NCBI GenBank assembly: GCA_001795035.1
Contig: MGMW01000112.1
Span: 1 to 34,406, forward strand
Reading direction: 5' to 3'
Source of the DNA: Chloroflexi bacterium RBG_13_53_26
GTDB lineage: Bacteria; Chloroflexota; Dehalococcoidia; UBA2247; RBG-13-53-26
Length of the DNA: 34,406 bases
The number at the start of each line of letters is the position of its first letter. Within the stretch, counting starts at the first letter, position 1. The notes under the pieces were generated by a model. It was not told where the DNA came from. It was given only the letters and a program-made list of their open reading frames with translations, and searched no databases. Positions 8,716 through 19,012 of the stretch are shown one piece after another. Position numbers and translations under genes: made by a program.

Positions 8716-9085
8716 GGTTGCTGTTGAGCAAGAGTTCGATGCCGCCCACTATCTAAGAGGCTATCAGGGCAAGTGTGAGAATGTTCACGGGCATCGTTTT
8801 CGGGTGGTGGCCCGAGTAAGAGCGAAGGAAACAGACGATATCGGCATGGCCTATGATTTCACCCGGCTCAGGCAGCAGCTAGGGCAGGTGGTTGGCAGGT
8901 TTGATCACGTTTGTCTCAATGACACGCCGCCCTTTGACAAGATCAACCCTTCCTCGGAAAATATCGCCTCCACAATTTTCACAGAACTTCAGCCCATCCT
9001 TACAGGAACAGGGTTTTCTCTCTCCAACATCCAGGTATGGGAATCTCCGCATAGCAGCGTGACCTACTTCCCTGAAGGAGAATAG
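8708..9085 (+). CDS. 6-pyruvoyl-tetrahydropterin synthase / QueD family (COG0720), CExxHGH variant
   Basis: FDAAHYLRGYQGKCENVHGHRFRVV; overlaps folK. Confidence 0.9.
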   Translation: MYEVAVEQEFDAAHYLRGYQGKCENVHGHRFRVVARVRAKETDDIGMAYDFTRLRQQLGQVVGRFDHVCLNDTPPFDKINPSSENIASTIFTELQPILTGTGFSLSNIQVWESPHSSVTYFPEGE

Positions 9086-9091
9086 CCTTGG

Positions 9092-9274
9092 CTAGTCTCT
9101 CAGATTCGGTGGGAGGAGATTGGGAATAGCGTCCTCAATGGGGTAGGTCTCCTTACACTTAGCACAGTAAAGCGAGCCGGTAACTATCTCCTTCGTATCC
9201 TCTTTGACGACGGTGAGCTGCAAATCTCCTTTGCACAGAGGACAGGCCAGGATATCCATCAATTCCCTCTTCAC
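9092..9274 (-). CDS. UPF0434/Trm112-like zinc-ribbon protein
   Basis: MKRELMDILACPLCKGDLQL…LYCAKCKETYPIEDAIPNLLP. Confidence 0.85.
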   Translation of the reverse strand: MKRELMDILACPLCKGDLQLTVVKEDTKEIVTGSLYCAKCKETYPIEDAIPNLLPPNLRD

Positions 9275-9392
9275 TTCGCTCGCCTCCCTTTTGTATATTC
9301 GGTTAGCATTAGATTACTGGAGCAGGCCGAGTTAATCAAGTCAAGGTTGACCGGGGGCGGTAAACTCCTTATTATTCGTAAATGTCTCGGAG

Positions 9393-9920
9393 GTGCAGAA
9401 TATGATCAGAGCCTTGGGGAATAAGGTTCCCAAGATAGCCGAGTCGGCCTTCGTCAGTGAGGCTGCCTACATAATCGGGGATGTGGAGATAGGGGATAGG
9501 TGTGCCGCTTTCCCAGGGGCGGTTGTCAGGGGCGATTTTGGGCCTATAAGGATCGGCAGTTATGTTCTGATCGAGGACAATGTGGTGATACACGGCGCTC
9601 CGTCCGGGCTGGACATTGGCGATGGTGTGACGCTGGGACATAGTGCAGTGATTAACTCGCGAAGGATTGGGAGTAAAGTGCTCATCGGCATGAATGCCAC
9701 CGTTCTTCACGATTCAGAGATTGGCGATCATTGCATTATCGCTGCAGGGTCAGTTGTTGGCCAGGGTATGAAGGTTCCCGACGGCTCCTTTGTAGCTGGC
9801 GTGCCAGGCAGGATTGTAGGCAAGGCCACCGAGCAGCAACTGAAGTGGGTAGAGCATGATCCGGCGCTCTACTCCTGGTGGCTGGAAATGCTGGAGGAAT
9901 ACAAAAAGGGGCAGCTTTAG
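9393..9920 (+). CDS. Gamma carbonic anhydrase-like / hexapeptide-repeat protein
   Basis: Left-handed beta-helix repeats: AYIIGDVEIGDRCAAFPGAVVRGDFGPIRIGSYVLIEDNVVIHG…GHSAVINSRRIGSKVLIGMNATVLHDSEIGDHCIIAAGSVV. Confidence 0.9.
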   Translation: MQNMIRALGNKVPKIAESAFVSEAAYIIGDVEIGDRCAAFPGAVVRGDFGPIRIGSYVLIEDNVVIHGAPSGLDIGDGVTLGHSAVINSRRIGSKVLIGMNATVLHDSEIGDHCIIAAGSVVGQGMKVPDGSFVAGVPGRIVGKATEQQLKWVEHDPALYSWWLEMLEEYKKGQL

Positions 9921-9934
9921 GGTTCATCCTCCAC

Positions 9935-11983
9935 CTATATCTTTCGCCCGATCAGAGCAGCTTCTTCAATGGCCTCACAGGCAGTCCTTGCCTTAACGCA
10001 ATCCCCGACCTGATACACCTCAGTCACCATGCCCTGAAGTGCCTCGAACAGAATGCTCTCGGATTTCGACCCCATCGCAATAACCACGGCATCTGCCTCG
10101 GACAGTTCCTCTTTGCCTTCGCGTTCATACACTACACCCGCCCCTGTGATGCGGCGGGCAGTCGCCTTGGTAATGACCTTCACGTTGTGCAAGCGAAGGG
10201 CGAATCTCACTGAGGCTCTGGTGGTAGGACCCATGTCCTGACCGATGCGATCCAGCATCTCCAGTATGGTAACCTCGGGGCCTTTGCGTGTCATCTGGAC
10301 AGCAGTCTCGGCGTCTAAAGCTCCACCCAAGGCCAGGAATACTGCAGATTCTGCCGACATGGGACCCTGCTTGGCAATGAACAACGCTGTCTCCATGCCC
10401 ACTGCCCCACCCCCGATCACCACCACTCGCTTCCCCAACGCCACCCTTTGCTCCAGGACATCCCAGGCCCAGACCACGTTGCCGCCGTCAATCCCTGGAA
10501 TATTGGGGTGTAGAGGAGTAGCACCGGTAGCCACCACCACCACGTCAGGCGCTCGCTTCTTCACAGTATCCACATCAATCTCTTTGCCCAACTCCACCTT
10601 GACTCCGACTCTGTACAGTTCCTTGGAGAGATAGTTGACGGCGCTGGCAAACTCACCTCGCCCGGGCGGCACAGCAGCCAGGTTTAACTGACCGCCGAGC
10701 TTGTGCGACTTCTCGAACAGAGTCACCTTGTGTCCCCTTTGCGCCAGCGTGCGAGCAGCCTCCATGCCGGCTGGCCCACCACCAATGACGAACACCTTCT
10801 TGGGTTTGTCAGCATGGATCAGCGCATACTCTCTTTCTCTTCCAGCGGCCGGGTTGAAGGTGCAGGTGATTTCTTTCATCGCGAAGACAGCATCAAGGCA
10901 GCGCTGGTTGCACGCAGTACACTGTCGGATCTCATCATAGCGTCCTTCGGCTGCCTTCTTGGGCCATTCAGGATCAGTCAAGAAGGGTCGGCCCATCCCT
11001 ACCATGTCGGCCTGGTTGTTTATCAGTATCTGCTCGGCTAGGAAGGGATTGTTGATACGGTTGCAGGCGATCACCGGTACTTTGACTACTTGTTTGATTC
11101 CCTCAGCCAGGTAAACATAAGCACCCCGGGGAACGTCCATTGAGGCTAAGGGGAGAAAGGATTGATGCCATCCGGCGGTTACATTGACCAGATCGATGCC
11201 AGCTTTCTCCAAGGCTTTCGCGATGGTCTTCATTTCCTCCTGCCGATTGCCTCCCTTCATGAACTCATCACCGGAGGCGCGATAGGAGATAGGGAAACCG
11301 GGGCCGACTCTGGCCCTTATCTCTTTGACTACTTCCAGGGGGAACCTCATCCGCCTCTCGAAATCTCCGCCATACTCGTCGCTGCGCGTGTTGGTCAGCG
11401 GCGAGAGGAACTGATTCATCAAGTAGCCGCCATTGCCCACAAGCTCTACCCCATCGAAGCCGCCCTCTTTGGCTCTCCAGGCTCCTTCACCGAAATGCTG
11501 AATAAGCAGCTTGACCTCTGCCGTTGTCATTTCGCGGGGCATTACGCGAGTGAGTGTGTTGCGGATTGCCGAGGGCGCTGCCGGCGGGCCACCGTCTGCA
11601 GTGGAAAAGCATGATGATCCCATGTTCATCATTTGCCCAAAGACCATGGCACCGTGCTCATGCATCGCTTCGGTCAGCCTCTTTAGCCCGGGGAGAAACC
11701 TGTCATCATCCAGGGCTGGGATATTTGGCAGGTATACACAAAAATCGTTGTATCCGCAGACAACATAGATCAGCCCTGCCCCGCCCTTTGCTCTCTCGAT
11801 GTAGAAATCGACCATGCCGTCGGTGACTTGGCCATCCTTGGTAGCTCGTCCCAGTCCCATCGGAGACATGGCAATCCGGTTCTTGACCTGCACGTCGGCG
11901 ATTTTGATGGGCTCAAAAAGCTTCCTGAGTATTCTCATTGTCCATCCTTTCATATTCCCTTCGACAGTCAGCACCGTAGCCAA
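9935..11983 (-). CDS. OYE-family NADH:flavin oxidoreductase / 2,4-dienoyl-CoA reductase-like fusion
   Basis: TIM-barrel FMN domain (PIKIADVQVKNRIAMSPMG), Fe-S CTACNQRCLDAVFAMKEITCTFNP, FAD Rossmann VFVIGGGPAGMEAARTLAQRGH, NAD-binding VVVIGGGAVGMETA. Likely start MRILRKLFEP. Confidence 0.92.
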   Translation of the reverse strand: MATVLTVEGNMKGWTMRILRKLFEPIKIADVQVKNRIAMSPMGLGRATKDGQVTDGMVDFYIERAKGGAGLIYVVCGYNDFCVYLPNIPALDDDRFLPGLKRLTEAMHEHGAMVFGQMMNMGSSCFSTADGGPPAAPSAIRNTLTRVMPREMTTAEVKLLIQHFGEGAWRAKEGGFDGVELVGNGGYLMNQFLSPLTNTRSDEYGGDFERRMRFPLEVVKEIRARVGPGFPISYRASGDEFMKGGNRQEEMKTIAKALEKAGIDLVNVTAGWHQSFLPLASMDVPRGAYVYLAEGIKQVVKVPVIACNRINNPFLAEQILINNQADMVGMGRPFLTDPEWPKKAAEGRYDEIRQCTACNQRCLDAVFAMKEITCTFNPAAGREREYALIHADKPKKVFVIGGGPAGMEAARTLAQRGHKVTLFEKSHKLGGQLNLAAVPPGRGEFASAVNYLSKELYRVGVKVELGKEIDVDTVKKRAPDVVVVATGATPLHPNIPGIDGGNVVWAWDVLEQRVALGKRVVVIGGGAVGMETALFIAKQGPMSAESAVFLALGGALDAETAVQMTRKGPEVTILEMLDRIGQDMGPTTRASVRFALRLHNVKVITKATARRITGAGVVYEREGKEELSEADAVVIAMGSKSESILFEALQGMVTEVYQVGDCVKARTACEAIEEAALIGRKI

Positions 11984-12348
11984 CTATCGTCATTGCCCAT
12001 GATCCAGACTATGGATGATCTGACATTTGACTGCAATACGGTTCTCGCCATGGCCTTCCCCAAATAGTGTACCATTAGGGCGTCTCTGGGCGCATGGTTT
12101 TACACACACCCTGGGTAATGCATCCTTGATCGAGAGCTGTCTCTCTGAACCTTCCCAGCCATCGGCAATTGCTCCGCTTTATCAACCGCCGTCTGATGTG
12201 CTGGTGAATCATACATCCTGTATAATTACGAAAATGTCTCCTCACTTGCCGGAATCCTCTGAATGCCTGGGAAGGCATGCCATGAACTCTGATTCTTCAG
12301 GTTTCGAACTGTAACCACATCCCTCATGGTACGGAGAGGAGGACAAAA

Positions 12349-13845
12349 ATGATGAATCCCGTTCGGGAATATCGAAAATGTGAGATTGCGGACAAACGTC
12401 AACTTGAGGATATCGTTGGGGCAGACAACGTTATCGACGATCCAACCGTACTGGAAGAGCATACTCACGACATGAGCTTCACTGCTGGTCGTCCGCCCGT
12501 TCTTGTTGTGAGGCCCAAGCAGGCGCAACAGGTTCAGGAAATCGTCAAGTGGGCCAACCGAACGTTGATGCCTCTGATACCTGTTAGCTCTGGCCCCCCT
12601 CATTTCAAGGGTGACACCGTTCCTGCATTGGGTGGATTAATAATAGACCTCTCGGGAATGAAGAATATCTTGCGCATCGATCGCAGGAACCGCGTGGCAA
12701 TGATCGAGCCCGGCGTTACATTCGGGGCTCTTAGACCTGAGATTGAAAAGCACCATATGCGATTGATGCTCCCACTGGCACCTAGAGTCACCAAATCGAT
12801 AGTTGGCAGTTATCTGGAGCGTGAACCGATCTTGGTGCCGAAATACCACTGGGACATGTCTGACCCCCTTTGCTGCACAGAGGTGATCTTCGGTACAGGC
12901 GACATGTTCAGGACAGGCGCCGCCGCCGGTCCGGGCACACTGGAGGAACAGTGGGAATCGGGCCAAGCCCAGAAGAACCCACTGGGCCCCGGGCCGAGCG
13001 ATCTGTTCAGAGTGGTGCAGGGTGCGCAGGGCACGCTGGGGATAGTTACATGGGCCACAATCCGACTGGAGCTCTTGCCATCCGTCCAGAAACTGTTCAT
13101 GGTGGGCTGCGAGAGAGTGGATGAAATCATAGACTTTGTGTACCGGCTGCAGCGGCTCAAATTGGGCGACGAGTGCCTGATCCTTGACCGTCTCAATCTG
13201 GCCTCGATTCTTGAGCAGGACGCTCAGTCCATGGAAGAACTCCGATCGGCACTGCCACCGTATATCCTGATCCTGGTCATCGCAGGTTACGATAGATTTC
13301 CCGAGGAACGGGTAGACTACCAGACAAAGGACATAGTGGAGATCGCTGAGAGATACGGTGTCCACCCTGTAACGGCACTGCCTGGAGTGGATTCCAGAAA
13401 GCTTCTTCAGGCCCTGAGTGAGCCTAGTGCCGAACCATATTGGAAGCTGCGTTACAAAGGCAACAGCGCCGACATATTCTTCCTGACGACCCTGGACCGA
13501 TGCCCACAATTCGTAGAGACCATGGGCAGGGTTGCCGGCGAAACAGATTTCCCAACAACCAGCATTGGCACATATATCCAGCCGATACAACAGGGCCGTT
13601 CCTGTCATGTGGAGTTTGACCTGGCGTTCGATCCGAACAATGTGATGGAAGCAGCCCGGACAAAGAGAACCTTTGAGCAAGCAAGCAGGGTCCTGATGCA
13701 AGAAGGGGCTTTCTTCTCCAGACCTTATGGAATGTGGTCGGCAATGATAAGTAGCCAATATGCAGAGAATGTGATTGCGCTGAGAAAGGTGAAGAGGATT
13801 TTCGACCCTAACAACGTGATGAACCCAGGGAAGCTCTACTTCTAA
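12349..13845 (+). CDS. FAD-linked oxidase (PCMH/GlcD-type), paralog 1
   Basis: PPVLVVRPKQAQQVQEIVKWANR…GGLIIDLSGMKNILRIDRRNRVAMIEPGVTFGAL…VVQGAQGTLGIVTWATIRLELLP…FDPNNVMNPGKLYF; SD GAGGAGG before ATG. Confidence 0.9.
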   Translation: MMNPVREYRKCEIADKRQLEDIVGADNVIDDPTVLEEHTHDMSFTAGRPPVLVVRPKQAQQVQEIVKWANRTLMPLIPVSSGPPHFKGDTVPALGGLIIDLSGMKNILRIDRRNRVAMIEPGVTFGALRPEIEKHHMRLMLPLAPRVTKSIVGSYLEREPILVPKYHWDMSDPLCCTEVIFGTGDMFRTGAAAGPGTLEEQWESGQAQKNPLGPGPSDLFRVVQGAQGTLGIVTWATIRLELLPSVQKLFMVGCERVDEIIDFVYRLQRLKLGDECLILDRLNLASILEQDAQSMEELRSALPPYILILVIAGYDRFPEERVDYQTKDIVEIAERYGVHPVTALPGVDSRKLLQALSEPSAEPYWKLRYKGNSADIFFLTTLDRCPQFVETMGRVAGETDFPTTSIGTYIQPIQQGRSCHVEFDLAFDPNNVMEAARTKRTFEQASRVLMQEGAFFSRPYGMWSAMISSQYAENVIALRKVKRIFDPNNVMNPGKLYF

Positions 13846-13858
13846 TGGACTTGAAAGT

Positions 13859-14644
13859 ATGCAGGTCGTCGTCTGCATAAAACAGATACTCGATCCGGAG
13901 ATGCCCCGTTCTGCCTTCAAGATTGACTCGGAGAAGAAACGGGTGGTTCCGCCACAAGGCATCCCGCCGGTAATTTCACCGTTCGACGAAAATGCGCTTG
14001 AGGCAGCATTGCGCATAAAGGATGAGCACAAAGCCAAGGTAATTGCGCTGAGCATGGGGAATAGACTGTCCCGTCCACTGCTCACGAAGGCTTTGGCCGC
14101 GGGCGCGGACGAACTGATCTTACTTGAAGATACAGTCTTCGAATACCTGGATAGCTTCGCAAGCGCAAGTGTTCTGGCGGCCGCGATCAGAAAAATCGGT
14201 GTTGCCGACATCGTATTCACCGGGCGCCAAGCTGCTGACTGGGACTCGGGTATCACCGGTTGTGCTATCGCGGAAGAGTTAGGGCTACCCTGCGTCACCA
14301 TAGCCAGAAAGGTCGAGGTAAACAGGGGGCAAATGAGGATAGAGCGAGTGATCGCAGATGGCTTTGAGATCGTTCAGGCACCCCTTCCATGCGTCATTAC
14401 CGTTGATAGCGACTTAGGGGGATTACGTCACGTCACTCTGCAGGACCTATCGTCTGCACGGAAGAAGCCACTGCAGGTATGGAAGGCAGGAGACTTGAAC
14501 ATGTCCCCACCCCCACCACGGTGCGAGCTTCTCGACTTGTACGTCCCTAAGCGCGAAACAGTCTGCGAAGTGATTAACGGGAAGACTCCTGAAGAGGCGG
14601 CAGCAAGACTCGCCGATAGACTACGAGAGGAAGGCTTCCTGTGA
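13859..14644 (+). CDS. Electron transfer flavoprotein beta subunit / FixA family
   Basis: MQVVVCIKQILDPE…PVISPFDENALEAALRIKDEHKAKVIALSMG…FTGRQAADWDSGITGCAIAEELGLPCVT. Confidence 0.92.
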   Translation: MQVVVCIKQILDPEMPRSAFKIDSEKKRVVPPQGIPPVISPFDENALEAALRIKDEHKAKVIALSMGNRLSRPLLTKALAAGADELILLEDTVFEYLDSFASASVLAAAIRKIGVADIVFTGRQAADWDSGITGCAIAEELGLPCVTIARKVEVNRGQMRIERVIADGFEIVQAPLPCVITVDSDLGGLRHVTLQDLSSARKKPLQVWKAGDLNMSPPPPRCELLDLYVPKRETVCEVINGKTPEEAAARLADRLREEGFL

Positions 14645-14667
14645 CTAAAGGGTGAGGGAGAGAGACG

Positions 14668-15954
14668 ATGATACTTGAGCTCAAGGACTACGTAGGTGAC
14701 ATGAAAAGATGTGCCAGGTGCTCGTTGTGCAAATGGCCACCTCTGGCCCAAATGAAGAGCTGGAGATTCTCGAATAACTGCCCCAGCATTGCCAGGTACA
14801 ATTTTCACTCGTACTCTGGCGGCGGCAGGATGGCCCTGGGACTAGCCCTGGCCGAAGGGCGGCTGGATGAGATAACGGATGAACTGTTGAACATTGTCTA
14901 CCGATGTACAGCCTGCGGTGCCTGCGATTCATCCTGCAAGTACAATGCCGAACTGGAAGTTCTATGGCCCATCTACTCCACCCGCGCACACCTTGTAGGC
15001 ATGGGATACTTGCTACCCGAGCACTCGATGATCATTGAGAGTCTCAGGAAAGAAGACAACACCATGATGCAGCCCAAAGCCGATCGCGGCAAATGGGCCG
15101 AAGGTCTTGACGTCAAAGATCTCTCCAAAGGCGAGAAAGCAGAGGTTGTATATCATGCCGGATGTCTCTACTGCTACGACCCGGAGCTGTCAGCCATAGC
15201 CAGAGATACGGTCACGCTGCTCAAAGAGGCCGGAGTTGATGTGGGTATCAGGGGCAGCCAGGAGACATGCTGCGGTAGTATCGCCTTCCAACTGGGCTTT
15301 CAGGGTGAGTTCATTAAGTTCGCCGAGAGCAATATCGATGACTGGAATGCAGCCGGCGTGACAGAAGTCATCACTTCATGTGCCTGCGGATTCGGCATCA
15401 TGAAGTCCGTGTATCCGCTTCTGGGCAAGGAAATGAAGTTCAAGGTGCTGCATATAACCCAGTATCTTGACGAACTGATCAAGCAGGGCAAGTTGAAGCT
15501 TTCCAGAAGTTTGTCCATGCGGGTCACCTATCACGACCCATGCAACCTGGGTCGGAAATCCGAGACATACGTGCCGTGGAAAGGCGAAGAAAAGAAGGTG
15601 CTCGGCCAATTCATCCTGAGGGAACCAGAGAAGATTGTACACCGGGGCTGGAACGGCATTTATGAGCCTCCCCGCAATATCATAAGGAGTGTGCCCGGTA
15701 TCCATCTGGTGGAGATGGAGAGGATCATGGAGTACTCCTGGTGCTGCGGGGCTGGTTCTGGTGTGAAGCAGACGATGAACGATCTCGCGCTCTGGACCGC
15801 ATCCGAACGCATAGAGGAAGCGAAGTCTGTAGGCAGCGAAGCAATCATAACTGCTTGCCCATGGTGTGAGCGCAATTTCAAGGATGCGATCACGGAGGCT
15901 GGAGACAATCTAATGGTCTATGACATTGTAGAACTGGTTAGACAAGCTCTATAA
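14668..15954 (+). CDS. (Fe-S)-binding protein, HdrD/GlcF-like with CCG domains
   Basis: CARCSLCKW…CP, CTACGACDSSCKYN, CLYC…ETCCGS…SCACGFG, HDPCNLGR…WCCGAGSG…ACPWCERN; SD before ATG. Confidence 0.92.
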   Translation: MILELKDYVGDMKRCARCSLCKWPPLAQMKSWRFSNNCPSIARYNFHSYSGGGRMALGLALAEGRLDEITDELLNIVYRCTACGACDSSCKYNAELEVLWPIYSTRAHLVGMGYLLPEHSMIIESLRKEDNTMMQPKADRGKWAEGLDVKDLSKGEKAEVVYHAGCLYCYDPELSAIARDTVTLLKEAGVDVGIRGSQETCCGSIAFQLGFQGEFIKFAESNIDDWNAAGVTEVITSCACGFGIMKSVYPLLGKEMKFKVLHITQYLDELIKQGKLKLSRSLSMRVTYHDPCNLGRKSETYVPWKGEEKKVLGQFILREPEKIVHRGWNGIYEPPRNIIRSVPGIHLVEMERIMEYSWCCGAGSGVKQTMNDLALWTASERIEEAKSVGSEAIITACPWCERNFKDAITEAGDNLMVYDIVELVRQAL

Positions 15955-15983
15955 CCACTCTTTTGAGAGTGAAGGAGGCAATA

Positions 15984-17546
15984 ATGGCCCTTCGCGGAGA
16001 TATTTACAGATTGTTTGAAAGTGTTGTCGGCCCTGAGAACATATCAGACGATCCGGCGGTGCTCAGATCATACATGTATCAGCCGTTTGGAGCCAAGGAG
16101 GGCGTGTGGGCCGATATCTCGCCTGCGGCCGTTATCATGCCCTCGAGCACTGAGGAGGTCGTTGCCATAGCCAAAATCTGCAATAGATACGGCATTGTGT
16201 TCAAGGCCATGAGCACCGGGTGGGGCATGCACAACCTGCCGGGAGTTGAGGGTGCAGTGTCTCTTGACCTGCGCCGCATGAATCGCATCCTCGAGATAGA
16301 CGAAAAAAACATGTACGCTGTTGTCGAGCCACACGTGATCTGTATGCAACTCCAGGTAGAGGCAATGAAAAAGGGCCTGAACTGCCACATTATCGGCGCA
16401 GGATCCAATACATCGGTGCTGGCCAGTGCGACTTCAGTGGTTGGCTACGGACCGGATGGACTGAGTATGGGGTTCAGCGGGCGCAATCTTCTTGGGGTAG
16501 AATGGGTACTTCCTACCGGCGATGTTCTCAAGCTAGGATCCCTAGGTGCAGACTCGGGCTGGTTCTGCGGCGATGGTCCAGGCCCCAGCCTGCGAGGCAT
16601 AATGAGGGGTTGGGAAGGAGCTTGGGGAGGCCTCGGCGTTTTCACCAAAGGTGCTGTTAAGCTGTTCCACTGGAACGGGCCGACTGAACTAGAGATGAAG
16701 CGAACACCTCCAAATTACGTACTCAAGGAGCCTCTCAGGTTTTTCAAAGTTTCGCTGTTCAGTTTCTCCACTATCGAGAAACTCGCAGAGGCAGCCCTGA
16801 AGTTAGGGGAGGCAGAGATCGGATACTTCATTTCGCGGCTAAGCCCGTCCTTTGTTGGCCTGCAGTTGGCTTCTGGTGCGAATTACGTTGCCACATGGAA
16901 TACGGGCATGCTTCAGCAAATGCTGAAGTATGCCTTCCTCTTTGTTATCTTCGCTAACTCTGAGAGGGAGTTTGAGTATCAGCAAAAATTGCTGGCGCAG
17001 ATTCTTGAAGAGACCGACGGTCAGACTTCGCCAATATCTGAGACCAAGGAGATGCAGGAGCAGACTTCAACAGCCGTAATCAAAGTGGATGCAGTTGTAC
17101 GCTCATGCTTCCGAACTACAGGGGGGTTCAATACATCTTTCGGCTCTATGGATACTGTGGACTTGGCCATGAATCAGATCAAGGCAGGTACGGAACTTAA
17201 AGACAAGTACATCAATAAGGGCGTCATCATGGACGACGGAGGAGACAATTCCGCCACATTAGCGTTTGACCAGGGACATCTTGCCTATACTGAAATGTTG
17301 ATTATGTACGATCACCACGACCGTGATTCTGCAGAAGGTGCCTGTCAGTATCTGGCTGAGTCAAATCAGGCGTGTTTGGACAAGAAGCTCGGACCACCAA
17401 TATTCCAGATCTCGCAGATCGGCAAGGGGAAGCACGGGGCTTTCGGGCCCGCATGTTTCAATTATGATAGCTGGCTGCGCAAAATCAAAGGAGAATTTGA
17501 CCCGAACAATACGTCCGATCCTACTGCCTACGCATCGCCGGAATGA
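15984..17546 (+). CDS. FAD-linked oxidase (PCMH/GlcD-type), paralog 2
   Basis: AVIMPSSTEEVVAIAKICNRYGIVFKAMSTGWGMHNLPGVEGAVSLDLRRMNRILEIDEKNMYAVVEPHV…KGEFDPNNTSDP; SD GAAGGAGG before ATG 15984. Confidence 0.9.
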   Translation: MALRGDIYRLFESVVGPENISDDPAVLRSYMYQPFGAKEGVWADISPAAVIMPSSTEEVVAIAKICNRYGIVFKAMSTGWGMHNLPGVEGAVSLDLRRMNRILEIDEKNMYAVVEPHVICMQLQVEAMKKGLNCHIIGAGSNTSVLASATSVVGYGPDGLSMGFSGRNLLGVEWVLPTGDVLKLGSLGADSGWFCGDGPGPSLRGIMRGWEGAWGGLGVFTKGAVKLFHWNGPTELEMKRTPPNYVLKEPLRFFKVSLFSFSTIEKLAEAALKLGEAEIGYFISRLSPSFVGLQLASGANYVATWNTGMLQQMLKYAFLFVIFANSEREFEYQQKLLAQILEETDGQTSPISETKEMQEQTSTAVIKVDAVVRSCFRTTGGFNTSFGSMDTVDLAMNQIKAGTELKDKYINKGVIMDDGGDNSATLAFDQGHLAYTEMLIMYDHHDRDSAEGACQYLAESNQACLDKKLGPPIFQISQIGKGKHGAFGPACFNYDSWLRKIKGEFDPNNTSDPTAYASPE

Positions 17547-17618
17547 TGATATTAACTACCTCACCCGGCATTCGACCGCAATCCGTGAATAGTCTCAGTA
17601 TTCGAAGGAGGTGGCTAG

Positions 17619-19010
17619 ATGAATAGTTATGATCTGATTGTAGTTGGCGGCGGCCCTGGAGGTAGCGCCGCAGCCAAGGAGGCCGCTGACAGCGGACTCA
17701 AGGTAATCGTCTTCGAGCGGGGGAGGTTCTGCGGCGAGAAAAATTCATCAGGCTTCGGATTGTCGCCCAAGGCTGCTCGGGATTTTGACTACATCAGGGA
17801 ACTCGATGTGCCCTCACTGTGGCCCACCAAGTTCGGCATGATGCACATCGTCGAACCCCAACCATCAAATGCAGATCGGATGACCTGGGGGCTGACACCG
17901 CCAAGGCGTAGCAGCTACCCACAGGCCAGCGAGTACATGGTGCAGATGATGTACCGGGCTGAGTTCGACCAGTGGATGATGGAGAAGGCCACCTCAGCAG
18001 GAGCAGAGTTAAAGCTTACTACCCTGATCACCAACGTTCTTCGGGATGGCGAACAAGTGGTAGGTGTGATAGACAACGAAGGCAACCAATATCAGGCACC
18101 GGTGGTGATTGCAGCAGATGGTGCTCACTCCTTGGTAGCCCAAAAGGCGGGGCTGAGAAACAAATGGGACAAGGATCAGGTTACCGTGCTGGCTACTGTC
18201 GATTTCGAAGCAGATTCAGAGCGGATTGCCGAATACTGCGGTGACACAAACGTCCACATTTTCATGGGGCCAGACCGAGGAGGGTATGTGTGCGTTTTCC
18301 GAAACGGATTCCACGTAGGTTCCCGACCCGCCAAGACCCTGTTGAGTGAAATAGACGCGGGCCGTAACTTGTCCACCACATCTATCACCGACAACACACG
18401 ACTGGATTTTGTCCAGCGCCTGATCAAGGCTACTAGAGCTGAGCCTCGAGAGTTCCAGCTTCACTTTCTGCCCTGGCTAAAAAGATTCAACGAGAGAATC
18501 TATACCGGGGGACTCATGCTCACCGGTGACGCTGCGGGAGTCCCTGAGCCGTTTATGGCAGAAGGAGTGTGGCAGGCGATGTATTCGTCGAGGCTGGCGG
18601 CTCAAGTTGCTCTGCGAGCGCACAAAGACAAAGACTTTTCTAAAGCATATCTGAGCCAATATATGGAGGAACTCAAAATGTCGCCCGTGGGAGTTGATTT
18701 CATGGCCGGCACGGAGTTAAGGGACTTCTTTTCCGAGTGGACCTCACAGACATTCTACGATCTGTTCGATAACCTGGCGGATGCCATGTTCTATGGAATG
18801 CTCACCATGGCCGAACCTCATGCTCAGGGAATGTTGCGCGTGCCCGCAATACTCGTGGATATGATCCCACAACTGCTTTTCCTGACGCGCTACTACTTCC
18901 CCATAGCAGAGGAAGCCTCGAGGGAAAAGATTACCAACTTCCTAGCAGGGATGAAGATGATGGCCCCTATACTTAAGAGCATGATGCCACCGGCAGCAGG
19001 AGGAAAGTAA
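17619..19010 (+). CDS. FixC / ETF-quinone oxidoreductase-like flavoprotein
   Basis: DLIVVGGGPGGSAAAKEAADSGLKVIVFERGRFCGEKNSSG, GLMLTGDAAGVPEPFMAEGVWQAMYSSRLAAQ; SD AAGGAGGT. Confidence 0.92.
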   Translation: MNSYDLIVVGGGPGGSAAAKEAADSGLKVIVFERGRFCGEKNSSGFGLSPKAARDFDYIRELDVPSLWPTKFGMMHIVEPQPSNADRMTWGLTPPRRSSYPQASEYMVQMMYRAEFDQWMMEKATSAGAELKLTTLITNVLRDGEQVVGVIDNEGNQYQAPVVIAADGAHSLVAQKAGLRNKWDKDQVTVLATVDFEADSERIAEYCGDTNVHIFMGPDRGGYVCVFRNGFHVGSRPAKTLLSEIDAGRNLSTTSITDNTRLDFVQRLIKATRAEPREFQLHFLPWLKRFNERIYTGGLMLTGDAAGVPEPFMAEGVWQAMYSSRLAAQVALRAHKDKDFSKAYLSQYMEELKMSPVGVDFMAGTELRDFFSEWTSQTFYDLFDNLADAMFYGMLTMAEPHAQGMLRVPAILVDMIPQLLFLTRYYFPIAEEASREKITNFLAGMKMMAPILKSMMPPAAGGK

Positions 19011-19012
19011 CC

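Noticed and set aside
12637-14301. 554-aa minus-strand ORF
   Set aside because: Fully antisense to the GlcD-like and EtfB genes, which have clear family motifs and SDs; no recognisable domain. Shadow ORF.
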